A stretch of 64,000 nt of DNA from Niastella sp. (GTDB taxonomy: Bacteria > Bacteroidota > Bacteroidia > Chitinophagales > Chitinophagaceae): positions 16,523-80,522 of the forward strand of contig JAGIBF010000026.1 in the NCBI GenBank assembly GCA_017744515.1, written 5' to 3'. The notes under the pieces are model-generated. The model was not told the origin of the DNA and made no database searches. It saw nothing but the letters and a program-made list of their open reading frames with translations. Within the stretch, counting starts at the first letter, position 1; every line of letters starts with the position of its first letter. Position numbers and translations under genes: made by a program. Shown piece by piece: positions 45,006-55,008 of this stretch.

Positions 45006-46883
45006 TCAGATCACTACGATCTTTTTCTTCTTTGCTGTCTTGGCTTGTGTGGCTTTCTTTTCTGTTTCGCAGGTGGTAGCTTTTTGATTTTCTCCTAACC
45101 TGTCCATCAGTATTTGATATTGTACCTGTTGTTGTTTCTCTTGTTTTTCCTGGCGGGCCTGGTTGTAGCGCTCCATTTGTACTCTCAGGGCTGCCTGTTC
45201 TTCGGCCATTTCGCGGCGGGCTTCAGCAATGGCTGCTTCTGTTTCTTTGTTTACTTTTTTCCAGTCTACTTCTTTCAGTGCTTTCCTGATCTCGTTTTGC
45301 AGCTGTTCGATGTCTACAGTGCTTTCACCTGTGGCTTTCAACCCTTTTTCGAGCTTTTGCCAATCGATCTGTTTCAAGGCCATCAGGGCTTTGTCCAATG
45401 ATTCCCTGGCTTCTTTTTCGGCCTGTGTCATCGTGTATTTCTTGGGCAGCAGGGTATCTTCCAGTATCTGTACGATGAAGCTATTGCCTGGCACAAAAGG
45501 ATGTGTATTGATAGAACCTACTGAAGCCAGTGCTTCTTTGGCTGCCTGCATGGAGTAGTCGCGCATTTCCTTTGTTTGTACAAAGGATACCATGTTCTGT
45601 ACTATTGGTCTTTGCTGGGATGCGAACTGCACCAGCTCGTGACGCAGGTTGCTATGGTCATCTGCATCCATTTCGTCGAGGTCGGCCAATGGATCAAGGT
45701 CTGTTTGTTCTTCCTGGCCGTCGTGAACCTGTACTGCTGCAAAATCATCTGCAACGGCCTGTGCTTTGGGGGCGGCCTTTGGCGATGCTGCCGGTGCAGG
45801 TAAGGCCGGTGTGCTGATATTGGCAGCAAACTCAACGACAGGGTTTTCGGGCGCTGTTACGGCCGTTTCTTTGATGGTGGTTACAATGGCCCTGCCGGGG
45901 TTGTACCAGCCAATAAAGCCTATCAGGAAGGCTGATAGCAGCCAGGCTACGAGTTTCTGGTTGAGCGCGATGGTAACGGGCTCTTTGGTGAGCATGCGTT
46001 TTACGCGGTTCAGCAATAAGGTATTGTTGCCGGTGGCGGCTACTGCCAGTGCCGGCGATCCGATTGCTCTGTTCTGCTCGAGGGTCAATAAGGCCCTTGC
46101 GTATTGTGATGCGTCGTAGCGGAACTGCAATACCATGTCATCGCAGCTGTGTTCCCGCTCGCGGCGTATGACGCCGGAGAAGAGCTGTGCGAATGGGTTG
46201 AAGAATAGAATGATATCGGTGCAGGCGATGAGCAGGTTCACCAGGTAATCGTTGCGCCTGATGTGGTTCAGCTCATGCAGTATGATCGCTTCTGTTTGTT
46301 CGATGGAGAGGTTATTCACTGCGGCTATGGGCAGCAGGATAATAGGTTTCCAAAACCCGATGGTGAGCGGTGTATCGACGAGGGAAGACAACCAGATGTT
46401 CACTTTCCGGTGGATGCTCATGTGCTGTACAGCCTGTTGCAGGAACACGCGCAGCTCAGGATTGGCTTTTTGTAATCCCTGGTGAAACAGCCGGCGTGTG
46501 GAGCGGTACTGGTGGTAGAAACGGAAAAACAGACCAGCGGTAATGAGCAGGTAGGCCACTGACAGGAAGGGGAGTACCGGTTCCAGAAAGGTGGACATAC
46601 CGCTTTTTACAGCAGGCAGGTTTTCGCCTGCATTCACCACGAGGGTAATCATTTCGGGGGCTGCTGCGGCCTTATAAAAGTTGATGATCAATGTTGTCAG
46701 GAACCAGCCCGAACCTCCGGCCAGCGACAACAGGGCCAGCGTATGACGTTGGCGTGCATTGAATCTTCTTCCATTGGCAGTCAGCAAAACATAGATCAGC
46801 CACAAAGCTCCCATTTGCCACAAGCTGTCTAATAATGACCATCCCAATGCTTTTAGGAAAGCGGATTGGTTGACCAGATTCAT
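45006..46883 (-). CDS. M56 family metallopeptidase (BlaR1/MecR1-like)
   Basis: A 625-residue membrane protease. Four transmembrane segments lie in the first ~330 residues, with the zinc motif HELNH at about residues 203-207 (ILHELNHIRRNDYL) and HSCDDMVLQ further on. In the family, ligand sensing activates the protease, which cleaves the BlaI repressor. The C-terminal ~250 residues are not a penicillin-binding sensor. They are a proline/alanine linker and long charged coiled coils (EVDWKKVNKETEAAIAEARREM), so the signal is not beta-lactam binding in the BlaR1 way (inference). It follows blaI by 3 nt in one operon. Confidence 0.92.
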   Translation of the reverse strand: MNLVNQSAFLKALGWSLLDSLWQMGALWLIYVLLTANGRRFNARQRHTLALLSLAGGSGWFLTTLIINFYKAAAAPEMITLVVNAGENLPAVKSGMSTFLEPVLPFLSVAYLLITAGLFFRFYHQYRSTRRLFHQGLQKANPELRVFLQQAVQHMSIHRKVNIWLSSLVDTPLTIGFWKPIILLPIAAVNNLSIEQTEAIILHELNHIRRNDYLVNLLIACTDIILFFNPFAQLFSGVIRREREHSCDDMVLQFRYDASQYARALLTLEQNRAIGSPALAVAATGNNTLLLNRVKRMLTKEPVTIALNQKLVAWLLSAFLIGFIGWYNPGRAIVTTIKETAVTAPENPVVEFAANISTPALPAPAASPKAAPKAQAVADDFAAVQVHDGQEEQTDLDPLADLDEMDADDHSNLRHELVQFASQQRPIVQNMVSFVQTKEMRDYSMQAAKEALASVGSINTHPFVPGNSFIVQILEDTLLPKKYTMTQAEKEARESLDKALMALKQIDWQKLEKGLKATGESTVDIEQLQNEIRKALKEVDWKKVNKETEAAIAEARREMAEEQAALRVQMERYNQARQEKQEKQQQVQYQILMDRLGENQKATTCETEKKATQAKTAKKKKIVVI

Positions 46884-46886
46884 CGG

Positions 46887-47270
46887 CTACTGTTTTTTTA
46901 GATTGTCTAACATTTTCTGGATCGCTTCCAGTTCATCTGCGGATGCCTTATGATTACCCAATGCCTGGATGACCAGCTCGGTAGGTGAGCCACCGAATAA
47001 GGAGTCGATCATTTTTCCCAGCAAATGTTTCTGTGTCTTTTCCCGGCTAACAGCGGCCTGGTAGATGTGCGTTTTGATGGAATCATCGCGCTTTACCAAT
47101 CCCTTCTCGAACATGATCTGCATCAGCTTCAGGGTGGTGGTGTACCCGGCATCCTTGATCTTCAACAGTTCTTCATGTACTTCCCGTACACTGGCAGTTC
47201 CTTTGATCCATAGGACCTGCAGGATCTCCAGCTCGCTCTCAGTGGGTTTTATACTTTTGGTTGTGGACAT
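46887..47270 (-). CDS. BlaI/MecI/CopY family transcriptional repressor
   Basis: A 127-residue winged-helix repressor. Its N-terminal half (PTESELEILQVLWIKGTASVREVHEEL, then GYTTTLKLMQIMFEKGLVKRDD) is the DNA-binding domain of the BlaI family, and the C-terminal half mediates dimerisation. The partner M56 protease would cleave it to relieve repression. A candidate operator (dyad TACGA-N6-TCGTA) lies upstream at 47296-47311 and overlaps the presumed -7 box, which supports autoregulation of the pair. Confidence 0.93.
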   Translation of the reverse strand: MSTTKSIKPTESELEILQVLWIKGTASVREVHEELLKIKDAGYTTTLKLMQIMFEKGLVKRDDSIKTHIYQAAVSREKTQKHLLGKMIDSLFGGSPTELVIQALGNHKASADELEAIQKMLDNLKKQ

Positions 47271-47289
47271 AGTGGAACAACGTTTGCCT

Positions 47290-47311
47290 TAAAAATACGA
47301 CATATTTCGTA
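47290..47311 (-). promoter_or_regulatory. Candidate BlaI operator overlapping a -7 box
   Basis: TACGA-CATATT-TCGTA at 47296-47311 is a perfect 5-bp dyad with a 6-nt centre. On the minus strand, TATTTTTA (47290-47297) is a near -7 element and overlaps it. BlaI-type operators are TACA-like dyads, so this is a reasonable variant. Confidence 0.55.
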
Positions 47312-47495
47312 ATGAACTGTTAAAGGAAGGTAAAGAACATCTTCTTTTTAATCACAGCTTAATCAATGAATGGGGATAAAAGGTGGCGGGCGGTAGGCTG
47401 TATTTAAAGCCATAATCCGGTCATTTTCGTATATTAATGAGTATCCGTGTTTTGTAATAAGTATATTTATCCCGTTGATAACACCATTACCTACT

Positions 47496-49478
47496 GTGAA
47501 AAAAGGCTTGCTAAACATCCTGTTCATGCTCGTGGGGGCCCTTGGAGCGGCTGCTACTCCGGTTATTCCTCTTTCTGACGATGCTCCTTTTCTTCGGATT
47601 GCCACTCAATGTGGCTGGTTTGTTGACAGCAGTGCCCGCCTTACCATGGGCGACGTTACGAGGCCCGACTTTGCCGCCAGGTTCCAGCCTGTCCGGCATG
47701 AAATAGGCGCATTTGGTAAAACGTATGCGGCCGTGTGGGCCTATGGCAGCTACACTTACTCCGGCACTGATAAAGTATACCTCCTGATCGATTTTGCCAA
47801 TATCGACAGTATTACGCTTTTTTATTATGATAAAGGCGCATTGAAAACCGTTCATTCCGGTAGTCATACGCTCCTGAAAAACAAGCCGCATAACATTCCT
47901 GGCTTTAGCCTTGAGCTACCGGCTACCGGCGGGCAGCCAAAAGAGTTCTGGCTGCGTATCCGAACGGGCAATGCGGTCATTGTGCCGTTGACAATTACTA
48001 CCGGGGCGGGCCTGCCTCAATCGTTTCCCGGCATGTTCCTCGTAGGTATTCTGTATGCCGGTGTGGTGTTGGCCATGTTCCTGTATAACCTCACGCTTGC
48101 TATCTGGATCAGGGACCGCGCTGCTTATTTATATTATCTGGGTTATCTTTTCTTTCTCGCTGTTTTTATATTGCTGTACCTGCTCGGTTTTCATGTGTAC
48201 CTGCGGCAGACCCTGTCGTCCTGGATCAACCAATATGGTATAGGGGCGGTGGCAGTGAGCTATATGTTTGCGCTGCAGTTCTCTATTTCTTTTTTGCATG
48301 GTAAGGAATATGCGCCGCGGCTTACCCGCGTATTCAATGTCCTTACCTGGCTGTTACTGATCACGGTTGCCTGTTGCCTGGCTGGTTGGCGACGCGCCAC
48401 CATTTATCAGGAGGAAGCTATCTGTTTGATTGCTCCCATCCTGTTTATCGGTATGGCCATCAAAGCCTGGCAGATCAATTATAAACCTGCTATCGTATTC
48501 ATCATTGCCTGGGGGGCGCTCATTGTGAGCATCGTTTTGTTTGCGCTCACCAATATGGGTGTTCTGCCTTATGGCAGGTGGACTTTCCATTTGTTGCCTA
48601 TTGGTTCTGCCATCGAAGTGGTGATGCTGTCCAAAGCATTGTGGTACCGGTATGCATTGAAAGAAAAAGCCAGGCGCACGAAGCAGGAAATACAGATACA
48701 ATCGGCCGCCGAGCAGAATACTTTGCTGGAGCAAAAGGTGAGTGAACGTACGTACGAGCTGCAAAAAGCGTTGGAACAACTGGAGGGGCATAACCAGGCG
48801 CAGGATAAGATGCTGAATATTATTGCGCATGATATTCGCAGTCCGCTCAATAATCTTTCGGGTTTCCTTGAGCTGGCAGAAAAGAAGGTGGTAGAGGCTG
48901 GACAGATCCAGCAGTTTGTGCAGGTGTTGCGACGGAATATCAGCCAGATCGGTAAAACCATGAACAACCTGCTCAACTGGTCGCTGGTGCATAAGAATCT
49001 TATAGAAACGGTCCCTTCCGAAGTAATGCTGTCGCCCGTGACCCGCCAGATCATGGATACTTACCGGTTTTCGGCAGAGGAAAAAGGCGTGAACCTCAAA
49101 AAGAATATGCCGGAAGAACTGGTAGTGATAGCCGATAGCCATCAGCTGGAACTGGTGCTTCGCAACCTGCTCGACAATGCCATCAAGTTCACGCCCCGGA
49201 ATGGGACCATCACCATCGGATGCCGGCCTAAGAACGGACATGTAGTGATTTATGTGAGCGATACGGGCCATGGCATGTTGCAGGAAGAGGCGGAAAAGCT
49301 ACTGCATAGAAGCAGTTTCCATACTACCGGGAGTTCATCTAACGGGAAGGGGACTGGCCTGGGGCTCCAATTGTGTAAGGAATTTGTGGCCAGCAATGGT
49401 GGCGTGCTACAGGTGAAAAGTGTTCCGGGAGAAGGGACTGAATTCTATTTTAGCCTGCCTGGCAAACTACAGTTATAA
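47496..49478 (+). CDS. 7TMR-DISM sensor histidine kinase
   Basis: A 660-residue kinase. A signal peptide is followed by a periplasmic 7TMR-DISM extracellular domain (to about residue 170), then seven transmembrane helices (from FLVGILYAGVVLAMFLYNLTLAIW). After a coiled coil (EQNTLLEQKVSERTYEL), HisKA has NIIAHDIRSPLNNLSGFLEL, and the HATPase has NLLDNAIKFTPRNG, DTGHGML and GTGLGLQLCKEF. The start is a GTG at 47496 in front of the signal sequence (an upstream TTG is possible). No response regulator is adjacent. Ligand unknown. Confidence 0.88.
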   Translation: MKKGLLNILFMLVGALGAAATPVIPLSDDAPFLRIATQCGWFVDSSARLTMGDVTRPDFAARFQPVRHEIGAFGKTYAAVWAYGSYTYSGTDKVYLLIDFANIDSITLFYYDKGALKTVHSGSHTLLKNKPHNIPGFSLELPATGGQPKEFWLRIRTGNAVIVPLTITTGAGLPQSFPGMFLVGILYAGVVLAMFLYNLTLAIWIRDRAAYLYYLGYLFFLAVFILLYLLGFHVYLRQTLSSWINQYGIGAVAVSYMFALQFSISFLHGKEYAPRLTRVFNVLTWLLLITVACCLAGWRRATIYQEEAICLIAPILFIGMAIKAWQINYKPAIVFIIAWGALIVSIVLFALTNMGVLPYGRWTFHLLPIGSAIEVVMLSKALWYRYALKEKARRTKQEIQIQSAAEQNTLLEQKVSERTYELQKALEQLEGHNQAQDKMLNIIAHDIRSPLNNLSGFLELAEKKVVEAGQIQQFVQVLRRNISQIGKTMNNLLNWSLVHKNLIETVPSEVMLSPVTRQIMDTYRFSAEEKGVNLKKNMPEELVVIADSHQLELVLRNLLDNAIKFTPRNGTITIGCRPKNGHVVIYVSDTGHGMLQEEAEKLLHRSSFHTTGSSSNGKGTGLGLQLCKEFVASNGGVLQVKSVPGEGTEFYFSLPGKLQL

Positions 49479-49526
49479 GAGAAAGATTATCTGTTTTAAA
49501 GACCGGGACCTTATAAAATGTAAAGA

Positions 49527-49546
49527 CCCCATGTGGAAACATGGGG
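49527..49546. terminator. Shared terminator between the kinase and pyrophosphatase genes
   Basis: CCCCATG pairs with CATGGGG around TGGAAA, with A/T-rich flanks (AAAG and CTTT) on both sides. It lies between convergent genes and could work both ways. Confidence 0.65.
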
Positions 49547-49642
49547 ACTTTGGTATTTGGTATGATATAGTGCCTTTAGTTATGAGTAGCAAATATAAAT
49601 GCTCTGAAGGAATAAATAAGGGTTTCCCTGTAAAATATTTCC

Positions 49643-51850
49643 TTAGAATTTTGCTACTGTGATATTACCGGTATTCTCATTCGTTACTACCACTTGCTCA
49701 CTCTTTTGTGTTACCGGTTTGAATACTTCTGGCTCAGGAAAATAAATTTGCTTCAGGGACGGAGCGATTACCAGTGACACAATGGACATCAGCTTGATCA
49801 GGATGTTCATAGATGGACCGGAAGTATCTTTAAAAGGATCACCTACCGTATCACCTGTTACAGACGCTTTGTGCGGCTCTGATTTTTTGTAATATGTCTG
49901 TCCGTTGATCTCTACGCCTTTTTCAAAAGACTTCTTGGCATTGTCCCATGCGCCGCCGGCGTTGTTTTGGAACATACCCATCAGTACACCGCTAACGGTA
50001 GCACCTGCGAGGAATCCGCCGAGTGCTTCAGGGCCAAATGCAAATCCGATGATCAGGGGAGAGATGATGGCGATAGCGCCGGGCAGCATCATTTTTTTGA
50101 TGGAGGCTCCGGTAGAGATGGCTACGCACTTGTCGTATTCAGGTTTGCCGGTACCTTCCATGATGCCGGGTATGGTACGGAACTGACGACGTACTTCTTC
50201 TACCATGGCCATGGCTGCCTGTCCTACCGCGCGGATGGCCAGGGAAGAGAATATGAAGGGGATCATGGCGCCTACAAACAGACAAGACAATACATCAGCA
50301 TGATAGATGTCGATACCTGAAATGCCTGCTACACCTACAAACGCAGCAAACAGGGCCAGCGCTGTGAGGGCAGCAGAAGCGATCGCAAAACCTTTACCCG
50401 TGGCGGCGGTAGTGTTACCTACAGCATCCAGTACGTCGGTCTTTTCGCGTACTTCTTTGGGCAGTTCGCTCATTTCAGCGATACCACCGGCGTTGTCGGC
50501 AATAGGACCGAAGGCGTCGATGGCCAACTGCATAGCAGTGGTAGCCATCATACCGGCAGCAGCGATAGCCACACCGTACAAGCCTGCGCAGTAGAATGAA
50601 CCATAAATACCGGCAGCCAGCACGATGATGGGCAGGAAGGTGGATTCCATACCTACTGCCAAACCACCAATTACGTTGGTAGCGTGGCCGGTGGATGACT
50701 GGCGTATGATGCTCATAACCGGGCCCTTGCCCATGGCGGTATAATATTCAGTGATGATGCTCATGAGGGTACCTACTGCGAGACCTACACCAATAGCGCC
50801 CAATACGCCCCACTTGGTAAAGGCTTCACCGCGCAGTTCCATGGTTTCAGGTAGCAGGTAATAAACCAGTCCTACGGAAGCGGCGGCAGTAAGAATGATA
50901 GAACCCCAGTTGCCCATGTTGAGGGCTTTTTGTACCACGCCGGTGCTGATACCAGCGCTATCGCTGATGCGCACAAACAAGGTAGCGATGATGGAGAAGA
51001 TGATACCTACGCCGGCAATGAGCATCGGCAGCAGGATGGGAGCAAAGCCGCCAAACTGGTCAACGGAAATGGTTTCCTGACCCAATACCATCGTGGCGAG
51101 CACAGTAGCTACATAAGAACCGAACAGGTCGGCGCCCATACCGGCTACGTCGCCCACGTTGTCGCCTACGTTGTCGGCGATGGTGGCGGGGTTGCGGGGA
51201 TCATCTTCGGGGATACCGGCTTCTACTTTACCTACGAGGTCGGCGCCTACGTCGGCAGCCTTGGTGTAGATACCACCACCTACGCGGGCAAAGAGGGCGA
51301 TAGACTCAGCGCCCAGCGAAAATCCGGTAAGTACTTCTATGGTTTTCAGCATTTCTGCAGAAGAAACTTCTGTAGCGCCGAAGTAAGATTTTAAGAGGAT
51401 GAACAGTCCGCCGAGACCTAATACGGCGAGACCGGATACGCCCAATCCCATTACGGCACCGCCGGTGAAGGATACGTTGAGGGCTTTACTTAAACTGGTA
51501 CGGGCTGCCTGTGCAGTACGTACGTTGGCTTTGGTGGCCACTTTCATACCGATGTAACCGGCAGTGGCGCTGAATACGGCTCCAATAGCAAAGGCAATCG
51601 CGATGGACCAGTGTGAGTGAGGATTGGCTTGTGCCATAACGCCCAGCAGGATACCCACGATCACTACAAAATAGCCGAGTATCTTCCATTCCGCTTTCAG
51701 GAAAGCCATAGCACCTTCTGCGATGTAGGTGCTGATCTCCTTCATACGGTCTGTGCCGGCATCTTGCTTGGATACCCAGTTGAATTTCACCAGGGTGTAC
51801 AGCAGGCCAATAACTCCCATCACAGGGACGAGATAGAGCAATTTGTCCAT
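49643..51850 (-). CDS. hppA: Membrane-bound proton/sodium-pumping pyrophosphatase
   Basis: A 735-residue enzyme with about 16 transmembrane helices that couples pyrophosphate hydrolysis to ion pumping. Catalytic acidic loops are visible: [44 protein letters not shown], and later [20 protein letters not shown] and [10 protein letters not shown]. The stretch [14 protein letters not shown] has alanine where K+-independent enzymes carry lysine, so this is the K+-dependent type. Members of this branch often pump Na+, but H+ pumping cannot be excluded. It is monocistronic, with a TAnnTTTG box upstream. Confidence 0.95.
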   Translation of the reverse strand: MDKLLYLVPVMGVIGLLYTLVKFNWVSKQDAGTDRMKEISTYIAEGAMAFLKAEWKILGYFVVIVGILLGVMAQANPHSHWSIAIAFAIGAVFSATAGYIGMKVATKANVRTAQAARTSLSKALNVSFTGGAVMGLGVSGLAVLGLGGLFILLKSYFGATEVSSAEMLKTIEVLTGFSLGAESIALFARVGGGIYTKAADVGADLVGKVEAGIPEDDPRNPATIADNVGDNVGDVAGMGADLFGSYVATVLATMVLGQETISVDQFGGFAPILLPMLIAGVGIIFSIIATLFVRISDSAGISTGVVQKALNMGNWGSIILTAAASVGLVYYLLPETMELRGEAFTKWGVLGAIGVGLAVGTLMSIITEYYTAMGKGPVMSIIRQSSTGHATNVIGGLAVGMESTFLPIIVLAAGIYGSFYCAGLYGVAIAAAGMMATTAMQLAIDAFGPIADNAGGIAEMSELPKEVREKTDVLDAVGNTTAATGKGFAIASAALTALALFAAFVGVAGISGIDIYHADVLSCLFVGAMIPFIFSSLAIRAVGQAAMAMVEEVRRQFRTIPGIMEGTGKPEYDKCVAISTGASIKKMMLPGAIAIISPLIIGFAFGPEALGGFLAGATVSGVLMGMFQNNAGGAWDNAKKSFEKGVEINGQTYYKKSEPHKASVTGDTVGDPFKDTSGPSMNILIKLMSIVSLVIAPSLKQIYFPEPEVFKPVTQKSEQVVVTNENTGNITVAKF

Positions 51851-51890
51851 AAGTAGTTGATTCTGATTCGAGTTGTGTTTTTAAGGAGGG

Positions 51891-51898
51891 CAAAAATA
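51891..51898 (-). promoter_or_regulatory. -7 element of hppA
   Basis: On the minus strand this reads TATTTTTG, matching TAnnTTTG, 40 nt before the start codon. No -33 box at the right spacing was found. Confidence 0.45.
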
Positions 51899-51944
51899 GG
51901 GCAAAATGCCTCAAAATCAATATGGGAGCGCGTTTTTTTAGGTA

Positions 51945-52040
51945 GGTTGGAAGGTTAACAGGTTGAAAAGTTGATAAGGGGGAGAGGATTACACAATTAA
52001 GTTTGGTTGGAAGGTTGACAGGTTGAAAAGTTGATAAGGG
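51945..52040. repeat. Two 36-bp direct repeats, 60 bp apart
   Basis: Copies at 51945-51980 and 52005-52040 are identical except for one base. Each is built from GGTTGGAAGGTT and CAGGTTGAAAAGTTGATAAG elements. Related GGTTGA-rich repeats are common in Bacteroidota intergenic DNA (from memory). Confidence 0.9.
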
Positions 52041-52047
52041 AAGGCGG

Positions 52048-52233
52048 TAACTGGTAGTGGAGTGGTAGGGGGATGCTCTGGGTATTGCCTGAGGGTGGTC
52101 TAAGAGTGGTCAGGGAATGGCCTAAGATAGTACTACATGGAGTAGGGGTTCCAGGCAAGTCTCAGAGCATCCCTTGACCATTCCCTGGCAAGTATGCTGC
52201 CATTCCACTACCACCCGACTACCACTCAGTTAC
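52048..52233. repeat. Complex of interleaved inverted repeats
   Basis: Three pairs of complementary segments are visible. GGGATGCTCTG (52070-52080) matches CAGAGCATCCC (52163-52173). CAGGGAATGG (52111-52120) matches CCATTCCCTG (52178-52187). GTAACT plus GAGTGGTAG (52048-52069, split) matches 52219-52233. The first two pairs cross rather than nest, as in a pseudoknot. No gene covers the region. The stretch 52241-52464 holds only the presumed promoter of the next gene. Confidence 0.8.
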
Positions 52234-52464
52234 AATACAACTCCTATTTTGCCCGATAATATGGCCGGTTGATACAAACAATGGAATCTTGTTGCAAGGC
52301 GGGTCGATTGTCAGTAGTTACTTTCAGAAAACAAGGTACATATACGCTTCTGCTGATTTTGAGACGGCGTTACCTTAGTTGGAGGATGTGTAATTAATAA
52401 AGCGGTTGCTGGTTATTGTTACACATGCTTTCACGTCTTTTTAAAACCTCAAATCTTATCAATT

Positions 52465-53931
52465 ATGGAAATCGATCAACAGCAGGTCGATGAGCTTAAA
52501 CAGCTTATCTACCGCAATTCCGTTACGCTTTCTATTTTACAGGAAATACTGGATTTTCTTCCGGACTGTGAATACCAACTGATCAGCTTTATGGAGCAAC
52601 AGGGGGTATGGCAAGGACCCCAGCCACAACTGCCACCCGACTTTAGTGAAGGTACTATTGAACTGGGCCTGATCTTATACTGGTTAAACAACCCCGCACA
52701 AATAGACCTGAGCCAGTTCTCTTTTAAAGAACAATTGGCGATCATAACATTGGTCGTTGGGCTGGATGAATTGCTGGTCACTTCCAAAATGACGGATGAA
52801 AATGCTGCTTATTTTACCAACAATGAGCTGATCTATACTGATGGTAGCGTGCTGAGCACTAAAACGTATGCTACTTATGATCAGGGCTGGTTGTTCGCTT
52901 TTCTCAACCTGATAGAATCTGTGACGCGTGGTCTTTGGTACAATGGTGGGGTATTTCCTGCTACCAAGCCTCCGAGGGTTCCGCTGAAGGGGGCAATAGC
53001 CAATACTGTCAGCATAGCGATACTGGGCGATTGGGGTACAGGTGATGCAACGGCAAAAGCTGTTATGTCTGCCGTTACTGCATTAAAGCCCGACTACATT
53101 GTGCATGTGGGTGATGTATATTATGCCGGCACTCCCCTGGCTACCAGTCCGAATAGCGCTCATTATTTTGCTGCGGGCGAAGAAACCGGCAACCTGCTCA
53201 ATCTATGGCCATCATCATATGCAGGCAGATCTTTTACGCTCAATTCCAACCATGAAATGTATAGTGGCGCCAATGGTTATTTTTATGAAGCGCTAAAGGC
53301 GCAGGTCTATGGCGCAGGTTCTTTCTTTAGTGCACAGGAAGGCTCCAGTTGTTTTACTTTACAATATGGTGGCTGGACTATTTTAGGGCTGGACACTGCC
53401 TTTATGAGCTCGTGTATCGATGCGTTTATGACGGGTAGCATTGGCGGGAGTGCCGGCACACAAGGCCAGTGGATACAGAGCCTGGGGCTGGACCCGGCTA
53501 AAACTATTGTGCTGACGCATCATAACGGTTTTGCTCCGGACTGTAGTGCTGCTTCGCCGTTATGGGCCGAAATACGTGGTGCGTTAAAGGGAGATCCTTT
53601 TGCCTGGTATTGGGGCCATGTGCACAATGGTATTGTATATAATGCTCCTATTACTATTCCTTCCATTCCTAAACAGCCCGGACTTACCACCAATACGCTT
53701 ACACGCTGTTTAGGACATGCGGCGCTGCCTTATGGGCTTGCGACATTAAACCAACAGCTTGTAGCCTGGAATGAGACCAACGCTCAACCTGCCCCTTCCA
53801 AAGAATTGTATAATGGGTTTGCTATTCTTACGCTTTCTGTAAATAGTCAGAATCAGGTATCGGGGATTACAGAAAACTGGTATGATCTGAGTCCGGCTAA
53901 GCAGCCTGTGTGGACTAAAAAGTTATTGTAA
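52465..53931 (+). CDS. Metallophosphoesterase with extra N-terminal region
   Basis: A 488-residue protein without a signal peptide. The calcineurin-like phosphoesterase core starts near residue 186. It carries the five metal motifs GDWGTGDA (about 189), HVGDVYYAG (about 214), NSNHEMYSG (about 260), LTHHNG (about 350) and WGHVHNG (about 383). The first ~180 residues (ELKQLIYRNSVTLSILQEIL) have no recognised fold. The core resembles bacterial purple-acid-phosphatase-like enzymes. Substrate unknown. A strong hairpin follows, shared with the convergent Septu-like cassette. Confidence 0.88.
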   Translation: MEIDQQQVDELKQLIYRNSVTLSILQEILDFLPDCEYQLISFMEQQGVWQGPQPQLPPDFSEGTIELGLILYWLNNPAQIDLSQFSFKEQLAIITLVVGLDELLVTSKMTDENAAYFTNNELIYTDGSVLSTKTYATYDQGWLFAFLNLIESVTRGLWYNGGVFPATKPPRVPLKGAIANTVSIAILGDWGTGDATAKAVMSAVTALKPDYIVHVGDVYYAGTPLATSPNSAHYFAAGEETGNLLNLWPSSYAGRSFTLNSNHEMYSGANGYFYEALKAQVYGAGSFFSAQEGSSCFTLQYGGWTILGLDTAFMSSCIDAFMTGSIGGSAGTQGQWIQSLGLDPAKTIVLTHHNGFAPDCSAASPLWAEIRGALKGDPFAWYWGHVHNGIVYNAPITIPSIPKQPGLTTNTLTRCLGHAALPYGLATLNQQLVAWNETNAQPAPSKELYNGFAILTLSVNSQNQVSGITENWYDLSPAKQPVWTKKLL

Positions 53932-53951
53932 AAGGCGCGTGATAAAAAAGT

Positions 53952-53987
53952 AAATGGCCAGTGGGATAGTCATCTCCACTGGCCATT
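53952..53987. terminator. Bidirectional terminator between the phosphoesterase and the Septu-like cassette
   Basis: A perfect 13-bp stem (AAATGGCCAGTGG/CCACTGGCCATTT) with an 11-nt loop lies between convergent genes. Confidence 0.85.
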
Positions 53988-54012
53988 TGCTATTCAATGC
54001 GCTATTATAGCG

Positions 54013-54177
54013 TTATTTGCTTTTTTTCTTAAATTCTTCGGGTAATGGATGTCTTGCCAGGAATGCTTTTGCACTTTCCACTTTCTTTTTAAAAAAGGGG
54101 TCCTGACTGTAGTCCTTCATTTTCTTTACTACTGTTACATTTACAGAGGTACTCTTTTTAGTAGTTACTGCAGGCAT
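54013..54177 (-). CDS. Small basic protein downstream of the ATPase-HNH pair
   Basis: A 54-residue protein, starting MPAVTTKKSTSVNVTVVKK and ending HPLPEEFKKKSK. It is strongly basic (many lysines) and has a helical segment (FFKKKVESAKAFLARH). It begins 51 nt after the HNH gene on the same strand and is the last gene before the shared terminator, so it is probably part of the same transcript. No family is recognised. Possible roles are a regulator or accessory subunit of the cassette, or an unrelated small protein. Confidence 0.6.
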   Translation of the reverse strand: MPAVTTKKSTSVNVTVVKKMKDYSQDPFFKKKVESAKAFLARHPLPEEFKKKSK

Positions 54178-54228
54178 AATTTCTGATTCTCTTTATAGTC
54201 TCGGTGAAGCTTCAATTTGATTGAACAA

Positions 54229-55002
54229 TTAAAAGTTAACGGGGTTGTCCCGGAAAAAGGAGCGGAGCATGGAGGCATATTCTGTATCATCTTGTGTGCT
54301 TTCCGCTTGGCATTGTCTGACCATATTTACGGCCTTTTCCTTCAGTTCAGGAGGGAATGCTGGAAAGAGTTTTGCCAGATCGTAAATTGTTCTAATCCTG
54401 TTTAATGTGGTTCTACGTTGTTCATTGAGCTGTTCTCTGTCAAGTCCCAGTTTCGAAATTGTTTCTTTTCCTCTTTCATTACTGTCGACTGCTTTCGGTA
54501 TCTCCTCGCTGAAAGTAATAAAAGTCTCTACTTCTTCATTAGCTGGATGTACAAATAGGGGCTGCTCATTTCCTGCATTATCATTATGGCTCAAAGCTCT
54601 TGGTGAGCCGTGTAGGAGTGGGAAGAAATTTTTCTTATGCCGTTGATTACAAAGCTGGCAAGAAAGTAAGAGGTTGTCCCATTCATAAGCTAACCAATAA
54701 TAACCTGGCTTATTTAGTTTTTCATCGTTCTGTATCCACCCAGATTTTGGGCGGAAGTGTTCTACATCTCCAGGGCTGATGTGTTGGATTTTTGATTCGC
54801 AAAAACAACATTTTCCATTCTGTGTTTCAGCCAAGGCTCGCTTAACCTCGCCATGCCCATATATTTTTTTGTCAAAATCTGTACTTTCAAAATTCCTTTC
54901 ACCGGCATCATAACGTTGAATTAACACAGCAATAGCAGCTTTGCCTTTAGATAGCAGTATAGCAGGTATTGGAATTGTAGCTTTTTTTCTGATCCTGATC
55001 AT
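54229..55002 (-). CDS. ptuB: HNH endonuclease, PtuB-like component of a Septu-type defence system
   Basis: A 257-residue nuclease. The HNH domain is clear: CCFCESKIQ (C65, C66, C68), DVEHFRPK with the metal-binding histidine H82, then NLLLSCQLCNQRHKKN with C115, C118, N119, H122 and N125. The paired CxxC motifs bind structural zinc. It starts 6 nt after the ATPase stop codon. An HNH protein directly after a PtuA-like ATPase is the known arrangement of Septu (PtuAB) anti-phage systems, where ATP-controlled activation leads to DNA cleavage. Assignment to Septu rests on gene order and motifs, not on a search. Related HNH genes also occur with retrons, but no reverse transcriptase is present here. 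Confidence 0.82.
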   Translation of the reverse strand: MIRIRKKATIPIPAILLSKGKAAIAVLIQRYDAGERNFESTDFDKKIYGHGEVKRALAETQNGKCCFCESKIQHISPGDVEHFRPKSGWIQNDEKLNKPGYYWLAYEWDNLLLSCQLCNQRHKKNFFPLLHGSPRALSHNDNAGNEQPLFVHPANEEVETFITFSEEIPKAVDSNERGKETISKLGLDREQLNEQRRTTLNRIRTIYDLAKLFPAFPPELKEKAVNMVRQCQAESTQDDTEYASMLRSFFRDNPVNF

Positions 55003-55008
55003 GAAAGC

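Noticed and set aside
48354..49271. 305-codon minus-strand frame opposite the 7TMR-DISM kinase
   Set aside because: Antisense shadow; the plus strand encodes complete HisKA and HATPase motifs.
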